From positions 1 through 13,054 of the forward strand of contig CALJRR010000002.1 of NCBI GenBank assembly GCA_937976315.1: DNA of 13,054 nt, written 5' to 3'. This DNA is from an uncultured Candidatus Saccharibacteria bacterium (GTDB taxonomy: Bacteria > Patescibacteriota > Saccharimonadia > Saccharimonadales > Saccharimonadaceae). The position numbers were made by a program, and so were the translations under genes. Each line of letters starts with the position of its first letter. Within the stretch, counting starts at the first letter, position 1. Below the pieces are notes generated by a model. It was given only the letters and a program-made list of their open reading frames with translations, did no database searches and was not told the DNA's origin. Shown here piece by piece: positions 7,002 to 12,344 of this stretch.

Positions 7002-7007
7002 ATAAAT

Positions 7008-7676
7008 ATGCGACTGCTAGTCATTGAGGACGAACGAAAAATTGCGAGAGTTATAACCGAATCTTTGAAGCGCGAAAAATACGCAGTTGATGCGGCGTAT
7101 GACGGGGAAGAGGGCTTTAATTTGGCGGATAGTCAGCCGTACGACTTGTTGATTGTTGATCGAATGCTGCCGGGATTAGAAGGCACGGAGATTGTTAAAA
7201 AATTGCGCGAGAACGGGAAAAATATGCCAATTCTATTTCTGACAGCACTGAGCACAACTGAAGATAAAACACTCGGACTGGACATAGGAGCCGATGATTA
7301 TTTGACTAAGCCTTTTGCAATTGACGAGCTGTTGGCGCGCGTGCGAGCCTTACTTCGTCGTCCACCAATTCAGCAACCAGACATCTTGAAAATTGACGAT
7401 TTGAAAATTGACAAGCAGCAGCAAACCGTAACGCGAGCTGGGAAGAATATCGACCTCACGAACAAAGAATATGCGCTGCTGGAATATTTGATGCAGCATC
7501 CGAATCAGGTTCTCAGTAAAGAAACGCTGATTGATCATGTTTGGGATTTTGACGCTGATATTTTGCCGAATAATGTCGAAGCATACATAAAAAATCTACG
7601 CCAAAAAATCGACAAACCGTTCAAAAAACAATTGATAAAAACCGTGCGCGGCTTCGGCTACAGGATTGAGCCATGA
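7008..7676 (+). CDS. OmpR/PhoB-family response regulator
   Basis: 222 residues. A receiver domain (1-115) carries the acidic pair E7-D8, phospho-acceptor D51 in I-V-D, T79 and K101 in T-K-P-F. It is followed by an OmpR-type winged-helix DNA-binding domain (about 125-222) ending in the typical R-G-F-G-Y-R. It is phosphorylated by the kinase encoded next to it and should bind DNA as a dimer. The stop TGA overlaps the kinase ATG (ATGA), so the two are translationally coupled. The divergent ABC exporter operon is the most likely target, by analogy with NatR/BceR-type systems; this is inference. Confidence 0.95.
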   Translation: MRLLVIEDERKIARVITESLKREKYAVDAAYDGEEGFNLADSQPYDLLIVDRMLPGLEGTEIVKKLRENGKNMPILFLTALSTTEDKTLGLDIGADDYLTKPFAIDELLARVRALLRRPPIQQPDILKIDDLKIDKQQQTVTRAGKNIDLTNKEYALLEYLMQHPNQVLSKETLIDHVWDFDADILPNNVEAYIKNLRQKIDKPFKKQLIKTVRGFGYRIEP

Positions 7677-8623
7677 AAATTTTTACTTCAGCAACAATTA
7701 AGCTGGCGGGCTGGTATTTGATGATTTTGATGATTGTCAGTTTGCTGTTTAGCAGTATTATTTTTCAGGTGGCGCGCTCGGAAGTTGATGCGCAAATTCA
7801 TAAAATTATCGTTCAAAGGAAGGATGATTTTCCTGCAATTAATTTGTCGGAGAGAATAGATAATTCAACTCGAAATCTTTTGATTAGTTTGGGCTATATA
7901 AATCTTATCGTTCTGCTCGCCGGCGGTTGGTGTTCATATTTATTGGCAAAAATTACTTTGCGACCGATAGAAACCGCCCACAAAGCTCAATCGCGATTTG
8001 TCGCCAATGCCAGCCATCAATTGCGAACCCCCTTAGCCATCATGAAGGCTGAAACTGAATTTGCGCTAAAAAATCGGAAGGCGAATAAAGCGGAACTTAC
8101 AGAAACTCTGGAAAGCAATTTGGAGGAAATAAATAAGTTGACTGAACTTACAGCGATGCTTCTGGAACTGTCGCGGACGGAAAATAAGTTGGCACTGGAA
8201 GATAAAAGTTTCAATTTGACGGAATTGATATCCGAGCTCGTTCACGAACGAAAAGCCGAAGCGCGAGTTAAAATGAATTGCCCAGAACACATAAATATTC
8301 CGCTTCATCACACCGCCACGCGAGAATTGTGCGCTATTTTACTCGACAATTCATTGAAACATAGCCCGAAAAATTCTGTGGTAAAAATTCGCATTATCCC
8401 ATCGAAACAAAACATCACCGTCAACTTCATCAACGACGGCACGATTTCACAACAAACTCTACCACACGTCTTTGAGCGATTTTTCCGCGGCAACCAACAG
8501 ACGAAAGGCTATGGATTAGGATTGCCATTAGCGGAACAATTGACAAAAGCACTGGGCGGACAAATCTCTGTTAGCACCTCAAAAAACTCAACCATTTTCA
8601 CAATTTCCTTGCCGATTCTGTAA
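7673..8623 (+). CDS. Membrane sensor histidine kinase without HAMP domain
   Basis: 316 residues. Membrane segments lie at about 11-34 and 69-92, separated by only about 35 external residues, so there is no real sensor domain outside. TM2 runs almost directly into the dimerisation domain, with only about 20 residues between and no HAMP. The H-box is S-H-Q-L-R-T-P with H115. The catalytic domain shows N226 (N-box), a shortened G1 region around N254-D255-G256, the F-box E-R-F-F-R (268-272) and G2 G-Y-G-L-G-L (279-284). Short-loop kinases next to ABC exporters often sense the transporter or the membrane rather than a free ligand. It is coupled to the response regulator by a 4-base overlap. The identification is sure; the signal is unknown. 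Confidence 0.93.
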   Translation: MKIFTSATIKLAGWYLMILMIVSLLFSSIIFQVARSEVDAQIHKIIVQRKDDFPAINLSERIDNSTRNLLISLGYINLIVLLAGGWCSYLLAKITLRPIETAHKAQSRFVANASHQLRTPLAIMKAETEFALKNRKANKAELTETLESNLEEINKLTELTAMLLELSRTENKLALEDKSFNLTELISELVHERKAEARVKMNCPEHINIPLHHTATRELCAILLDNSLKHSPKNSVVKIRIIPSKQNITVNFINDGTISQQTLPHVFERFFRGNQQTKGYGLGLPLAEQLTKALGGQISVSTSKNSTIFTISLPIL

Positions 8624-8649
8624 ATTTTCAGCTATTTTTCAGAATTAGA

Positions 8650-8658
8650 TGTTGTAAT
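8650..8658 (+). promoter_or_regulatory. Possible -10 of the GreA-like gene
   Basis: TGT-TGTAAT is an extended -10 with one mismatch. It would start transcription near 8665, giving a 35-nt leader that contains AAAGGGGA. No -35 is visible. No terminator is seen between the kinase and this gene, so read-through is an alternative. Confidence 0.35.
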
Positions 8659-8699
8659 AAGATTGTTGATTGGCAAATTGCCGATCCGAAAGGGGAAGT

Positions 8700-9158
8700 A
8701 TGAGTACAACATTTTTAAGTAAAAAAGGATTTAAGGAACTACAGAAAGAAATTTCTGGGCTAGAGATTTCAGAGAAAGCGCTCACGTTGGAATTGAAGGA
8801 AATTGGGCGCGCCAAATCGCGTGATGACAAATTACGCCGCAACGATGTAATTACGCAACTGGAAAATATTCAATCAAAAATCTTTATGAAGAAGGATATT
8901 TTACGTCACGCTAAGCCGCTGCCAAGAAAGCGCGATCGATTGAAAATTGCTATTGGCTCAGTCGTGGACTTGGTGGATCAACAGGGAAAGATTTTCCGCT
9001 ATACGCTGGTTCATAGCCTGGAAGCAAACCCTCTGGACGGGCGAATTTCCGTGGATAGCCCGCTAGGAAAAAGTCTACTGAATCACAAAAAATCCGAAAC
9101 TGTTTCCTGGAAAAATGGCTTGATGACCAGACAGCTACAAGTCGTTAAAATTAGCTAA
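8700..9158 (+). CDS. GreA/GreB-family transcription factor with altered catalytic tip
   Basis: 152 residues. The N-terminal half (1-72) is a long helical hairpin matching the GreA coiled coil in length without gaps. The C-terminal half (about 82-152) is the FKBP-like domain, with I-G-S-V-V, the R-I-S-V-D-S-P-L-G-K-S-L-L signature (around 120-132) and a final beta strand. Gre factors enter the RNA polymerase secondary channel and trigger cleavage of backtracked RNA. By eye, E. coli GreA tip residues D41 and E44 correspond to S40 and D43, so one of the two catalytic acids appears missing although D42 is adjacent. It may be a Gre-like regulator rather than a cleavage factor. I set the start at ATG 8700, behind AAAGGGGA, rather than an in-frame TTG at 8670 with no SD. 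A strong terminator follows. Confidence 0.82.
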   Translation: MSTTFLSKKGFKELQKEISGLEISEKALTLELKEIGRAKSRDDKLRRNDVITQLENIQSKIFMKKDILRHAKPLPRKRDRLKIAIGSVVDLVDQQGKIFRYTLVHSLEANPLDGRISVDSPLGKSLLNHKKSETVSWKNGLMTRQLQVVKIS

Positions 9159-9183
9159 CCCAAATTGTCCACCACGACAGTTT

Positions 9184-9211
9184 AGCTCTCACTGGCTAGT
9201 GGGAGCTTTTT
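9184..9211 (+). terminator. Rho-independent terminator after the GreA-like gene
   Basis: AGCTCTCACT (9184-9193), loop GGCT, AGTGGGAGCT (9198-9207) with one G-U pair in a 10-bp stem, then a T-run through 9211. It is the strongest terminator in the window and marks the left edge of the accessory segment. Confidence 0.9.
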
Positions 9212-9229
9212 ATATAAAGCAATAAGCCG

Positions 9230-9249
9230 ATGCTGCGGCATGCTATAAT
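9230..9249 (+). promoter_or_regulatory. Promoter of the DUF262 nuclease gene with an overlapping inverted repeat
   Basis: TGC-TATAAT (9241-9249) is a perfect extended -10. Predicted start is near 9256, so the leader is about 45 nt and carries GGGGGA (9291-9296) as SD, 4 bases before the ATG. The palindromic ATGC-TGCG-GCAT (9230-9241) abuts the -10 element and could be an operator. The promoter is well supported; the operator is tentative. Confidence 0.6.
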
Positions 9250-9300
9250 TACACTAAGAATATTCACAAATTTAGCGACAAAAAATAAACGGGGGATATT

Positions 9301-11049
9301 ATGTCAAAGCTAAACGTAGACCAGAAAAGCATCCATGCACTCTTATCGGATAGAAAGGCGGACTACATTATACCAGATTACCAGCGTCCATATGCATGGG
9401 ATGAGGACAGTTGTCAGACTCTCTGGGATGATATATTTTCTTTCGCAATACCAGACAATGACGCTACGAAGTTTGACACGAACGACGAGTATTTTCTTGG
9501 CTCGATTGTGACTTTTGAAAACGACAAGAAACAGAAAGAAGTGATCGACGGTCAACAGCGCCTAACCACATTCATGCTTCTCCTTCGAGCTTTTTACGAT
9601 CGCTTCACCAAAATGCAAGACCAAGGATCAAAAGACTTTTCCGAACGCATTGCCAGCTGTATATGGAAAACAGATGAAATGGGTAAACCAGATAAAGATC
9701 ACCTAAAAATAGATTCTGTTGTCGCCACTGATAAAGATAAGGAAGAATTTCTGTCAATCCTAAGAACAGGCATCGTTACCAACGACCAAACTAGCCGATA
9801 CGCCAATAACTTTAGATTTTTCCTTAAAAAAGTTGACGAATTCATCAATAGCTTCCCAACTTTTGCAAAGAACTTGCCAGCAAGAATTCTCAATAACTGC
9901 ATCTTAATGCCAATTGAAGCCGAATCTCAAGATACCGCTCTTCGCATATTCTCAACGTTAAACGATAGAGGTCTCCCACTTTCAGATTCTGATATTTTTA
10001 AGGCTCAATTCTATCAATATTACAAACAGAAAAGCGAAGACGACAGGGATGAGTTTATTAAAGATTGGAAAAAACTTGAGGAGACATGTGAAAAAATCTT
10101 TCACCCAATCACCGGCACACCAATGGACGATTTGTTTACGAGATACATGTATTTCATTCGCGCCAAGCGAGACAATAACAAGTCTTCCACGACCGAGTCA
10201 CTTAGAAGATTCTATGAGCGTGATAAATATTCCGTACTTAAACAAGATGACACTTTTGAAAATCTTAAAGATCTTGCTCAATTCTGGGAAGATATTACCG
10301 ATCAAAATCGTGAACGTTTCAGCGAAGAGGTTTTAAAGAAATTATTCATATTAAACTATGCTCCAAATAGCATGTGGAATTATTTCATATCTGTTTACTA
10401 TTTAGCAAATCGCACCGAAGACGGAAAATTGGATGATGAAGATTTTAAGATGTTTCTTGATCGTACAATTGCATTCATATGGGGATACGCAATAATGCAC
10501 CCAGGCGTGAACGCATTAAGAACGCCTATTTTTGCCGAGATGCTGAATATAGTTAATCTAAATGAAGTTACATTCTCAGACTTCAAATTTGATAAGGAGC
10601 AAACACGCAGTGCGATCCTTATTTATGATTTCAAAAACGGCAGACCAATTACCAAATCCATGCTGGCGCTTCGTATGATGCTTAATAAAGAGCAATCATA
10701 TCCAAAACTCTCTCAGCAGTTTGATATTGAACATATTTATCCCAGAAAGCGACAAGAAAATGAGAAAGGATTGTCTAATAATCGACAAATCGACCTCCTT
10801 GGCAATAAATCTCTTTTAGAAAAACGGATCAATATTCGCGCGTCTGATTATAGATTTGAAGATAAAATTAAATATTACCAGGGTTTTGACAATAGTAGAG
10901 GACAGCGCATAGGTGGAACAGAAAATCTTGAGCTCAAGAATATAAGCAATGTTCATAAAAAATTCGGAGAAAAAGAAATTGTCGAGAGGACTAATTTGTT
11001 TATTAACGATTTTATGAATTTACTAGATAAAAATGGCTTGATTGCCTAA
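9301..11049 (+). CDS. DUF262-DUF1524 (GmrSD/SspE-type) nuclease, probable phage-defence protein
   Basis: 582 residues in a GmrS-GmrD-like fusion. The N-terminal DUF262 domain has I-P-D-Y-Q-R-P-Y-A-W-D (24-34), F-L-G-S-I-V (65-70) and the NTPase-type D-G-Q-Q-R (83-87). The C-terminal DUF1524 part is an HNH nuclease of the His-Me class: F-D-I-E-H-I-Y-P with D475, E477, H478 and P481, then L-L-G-N-K with N502. The middle (about 200-440) is mostly helical. Characterised relatives are modification-dependent or modification-sensing restriction enzymes (GmrSD on glucosylated hydroxymethylcytosine DNA, SspE in phosphorothioate systems, BrxU). No methyltransferase or dnd/ssp gene is seen nearby, which fits a stand-alone type IV-like enzyme. 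ATG follows GGGGGA. Key motifs are intact, so it is probably active. The target modification is unknown. Confidence 0.85.
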   Translation: MSKLNVDQKSIHALLSDRKADYIIPDYQRPYAWDEDSCQTLWDDIFSFAIPDNDATKFDTNDEYFLGSIVTFENDKKQKEVIDGQQRLTTFMLLLRAFYDRFTKMQDQGSKDFSERIASCIWKTDEMGKPDKDHLKIDSVVATDKDKEEFLSILRTGIVTNDQTSRYANNFRFFLKKVDEFINSFPTFAKNLPARILNNCILMPIEAESQDTALRIFSTLNDRGLPLSDSDIFKAQFYQYYKQKSEDDRDEFIKDWKKLEETCEKIFHPITGTPMDDLFTRYMYFIRAKRDNNKSSTTESLRRFYERDKYSVLKQDDTFENLKDLAQFWEDITDQNRERFSEEVLKKLFILNYAPNSMWNYFISVYYLANRTEDGKLDDEDFKMFLDRTIAFIWGYAIMHPGVNALRTPIFAEMLNIVNLNEVTFSDFKFDKEQTRSAILIYDFKNGRPITKSMLALRMMLNKEQSYPKLSQQFDIEHIYPRKRQENEKGLSNNRQIDLLGNKSLLEKRINIRASDYRFEDKIKYYQGFDNSRGQRIGGTENLELKNISNVHKKFGEKEIVERTNLFINDFMNLLDKNGLIA

Positions 11050-11081
11050 AAACAAAAAATCACCCAAAAGAGCGATAATTT

Positions 11082-11384
11082 ATGCCTGTCAAAGAAGAGT
11101 CATACATCGGTAAGCTCATTGCAACAGGAATTTTTGATGAGCTCATTAAAACCTATGGCGACGAAATAAAATGCATACAGGGAGTAGCAAAGATAAGGCC
11201 CTATTGGGGACTAAGAGATGTGGACAAAATGACAGCTGGCGGCGTGCAATACGTCGAATATGACGATTCGGACTCAGTCATTAAGAGGTATTCTTTTGAG
11301 GAGTATAAGGAGAAGCGCCGCCAAGAAATTAGAGAGTACAACATTGCGCGTGGCATTCCAGAAAATGAAGGAACAGACTTTTAA
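11082..11384 (+). CDS. Unrecognised 100-residue protein downstream of the DUF262 nuclease
   Basis: No family recognised. It is a small, soluble, highly charged protein. A likely helical N-terminus is followed by a central part with G-G-V-Q-Y-V-E-Y, and a charged helix rich in E, K and R at about 68-90. It starts 32 bases after the nuclease stop, with no promoter or terminator between, so it is probably co-transcribed. SD is weak (AAAGAGCGA-like, about 8 bases upstream). Position suggests an accessory or regulatory partner of the nuclease, but the sequence does not show a function. Its TAA overlaps the TAA of the convergent gene within TTAA at 11381-11384. Confidence 0.65.
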   Translation: MPVKEESYIGKLIATGIFDELIKTYGDEIKCIQGVAKIRPYWGLRDVDKMTAGGVQYVEYDDSDSVIKRYSFEEYKEKRRQEIREYNIARGIPENEGTDF

Positions 11385-12028
11385 GAATCAGAATATTCTA
11401 GCGTAACCCACAAAAAATCCTGCCCATTCAGTGCCTGCATATACGACACGTCGTTGATGTCATCTCGCATTAGCTCACCCAGATATAATGCGGCGTCGTT
11501 GAGTAATGTATATTTTTCTCCCTGAGATGCGGCAGTAGGGCTATCAACGCCACATATCTCAGCAACTTGTTTCATAATCACTTCACGATACAGCGCAAAC
11601 GAATTACAATCGAGTGCTGCCAGCAGGTATGCCCAGGTAGACGGAGCAAAGCTTCTGTCTGACATAAACAATTGTGCAAGTTGACTAGCCGTCTGAATAC
11701 ATTCCGCAGCCGTTTCAGGTTTTGCAATCCATAATTCACTCAGAACCGAATGCGCATTTCTTCGCGATAAGAGGTCCTTTAGGTCTTCAATATCACGCCA
11801 GTTAGCAAAATTGTTAGTATTTGTATAGTGCGTTACAATATGCGCGATCTCTGCAATCGAATCACCATTAACCGAGTCGTACGCCGCCAGCTCTTTATTA
11901 AGGCGCGGCAATATATCCCATTTGTATGATTCATCCCATAAGGCTTTGTCACCAGAAAATCGTCGCCGCAAGTACTCGTCTCTGTGTGATTCATAAAATG
12001 CCCGTAAAGCAAGTTTATTGATTTTCAT
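11381..12028 (-). CDS. Unrecognised 215-residue helical protein
   Basis: I do not recognise this gene. The product is a soluble, largely helical protein with repeated amphipathic segments and no membrane segment or catalytic motif. The C-terminus ends in Q-D-F-L-W-V-T-L-E-Y. This faintly recalls the N-terminal non-ATPase domains of some McrB-like AAA proteins, but no AAA domain is encoded nearby, so that is only a hint. The open frame extends to 12067, but I chose ATG 12028, which follows AAAGGA at 5-base spacing; the upstream ATGs lack an SD. It is convergent with the nuclease operon and shares TTAA for both stop codons. It lies between the nuclease and tRNA-Gln, so it probably belongs to the same accessory segment. 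Confidence 0.65.
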   Translation of the reverse strand: MKINKLALRAFYESHRDEYLRRRFSGDKALWDESYKWDILPRLNKELAAYDSVNGDSIAEIAHIVTHYTNTNNFANWRDIEDLKDLLSRRNAHSVLSELWIAKPETAAECIQTASQLAQLFMSDRSFAPSTWAYLLAALDCNSFALYREVIMKQVAEICGVDSPTAASQGEKYTLLNDAALYLGELMRDDINDVSYMQALNGQDFLWVTLEYSDS

Positions 12029-12065
12029 CTTTTTCCTTTCTTTCGATAAATTCATCAAGCGCAGC

Positions 12066-12110
12066 AATTACCTTACAAGCCGTCCAGCCATTCCGGACTG
12101 GACAGTAATT
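12066..12110. repeat. Nested inverted repeat upstream of the 215-residue protein gene
   Basis: GTCCAG (12082-12087) and CTGGAC (12098-12103) form a perfect 6-bp arm pair around a 10-base loop that contains TCCGGA. Outside them, AATTAC (12066-12071) matches GTAATT (12105-12110). It lies 38-82 bases before the ATG of the minus-strand gene, so it could be an operator or a leader hairpin. I could not place a convincing promoter for that gene. Confidence 0.4.
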
Positions 12111-12157
12111 CCTATTTGACCAAGCTTTACAACAGAGGTAGTTATTCATGGTAGCTA

Positions 12158-12173
12158 AAGGTCACGGAACCTT
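12158..12173 (-). terminator. Weak terminator-like hairpin after tRNA-Gln
   Basis: On the minus strand AAGGT (12173-12169) pairs with ACCTT (12162-12158), followed by only TT. It begins 23 bases after the tRNA CCA end. It is weak, and transcription may continue into the 215-residue protein gene. Confidence 0.25.
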
Positions 12174-12196
12174 GTCGCTCACTCTGTTATACAGCT

Positions 12197-12271
12197 TGGC
12201 TGGGACGGCAGGATTCGAACCTGCGAATGCTGGGACCAAAACCCAGTGCCTTACCACTTGGCGACGTCCCA
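12197..12271 (-). tRNA. tRNA-Gln (anticodon TTG)
   Basis: A full cloverleaf reads on the minus strand from 12271 to 12197. The acceptor stem TGGGACG pairs with CGTCCCA, the D arm is GCC/GGC, and the anticodon arm CTGGG/CCCAG has loop TTTTGGT with anticodon TTG at 12239-12237. The T arm GCAGG/CCTGC has loop TTCGAAT, and the discriminator is G. The first pair U1-A72 is typical of tRNA-Gln. The 3' CCA is encoded (12199-12197). Length is 75 nt with CCA. It reads CAA and, by wobble, CAG codons. The tRNA 3' end faces the accessory segment. Confidence 0.96.
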
Positions 12272-12291
12272 CTATTGCCAGGACAATGACG

Positions 12292-12300
12292 ATTATAGCA
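12292..12300 (-). promoter_or_regulatory. Extended -10 promoter of tRNA-Gln
   Basis: On the minus strand TGC-TATAAT reads from 12300 to 12292. Predicted start is near 12285, leaving about 13 nt of 5' leader for RNase P to remove. The same nine bases occur at the DUF262 promoter (9241-9249). Confidence 0.65.
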
Positions 12301-12327
12301 CGCCAGCCAGAAAAAATCCACACATCC

Positions 12328-12336
12328 TGATATAAT
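12328..12336 (+). promoter_or_regulatory. Extended -10 promoter of the RNA methyltransferase gene
   Basis: TGA-TATAAT (TATAAT 12331-12336) ends 8 bases before the ATG at 12345. There is no SD, so the mRNA is probably leaderless. It is divergent from the tRNA-Gln promoter. Confidence 0.65.
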
Positions 12337-12344
12337 ATAACCTA

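Noticed and set aside
7674..7676. Alternative genetic code (UGA read as Gly) as in some CPR lineages
   Set aside because: TGA ends the response regulator right after its conserved C-terminal G-Y-R motif, in a classical ATGA overlap with the kinase, so it acts as a stop.
8670..8699. N-terminal extension of the GreA-like gene from a TTG start
   Set aside because: There is no SD before the TTG. AAAGGGGA stands just before ATG 8700, and the GreA fold begins there.
12029..12067. Longer N-terminus for the minus-strand 215-residue protein
   Set aside because: Neither upstream ATG (12067, 12055) has an SD, whereas ATG 12028 has AAAGGA at normal spacing. The SD itself would lie inside the longer reading frame.
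12197..12220. tRNA-Gln 3' end as an attachment site of an integrated element
   Set aside because: I found no second copy of the tRNA 3' sequence in the window and no integrase gene. An element with its other end outside the window cannot be excluded.
12148..12330. Plus-strand ORF of 60 codons across the tRNA-Gln gene
   Set aside because: It is the antisense reading of the tRNA. The G-F-E-P-A-N-A-G string is the well-known artefact of translating across tRNA T and anticodon arms.
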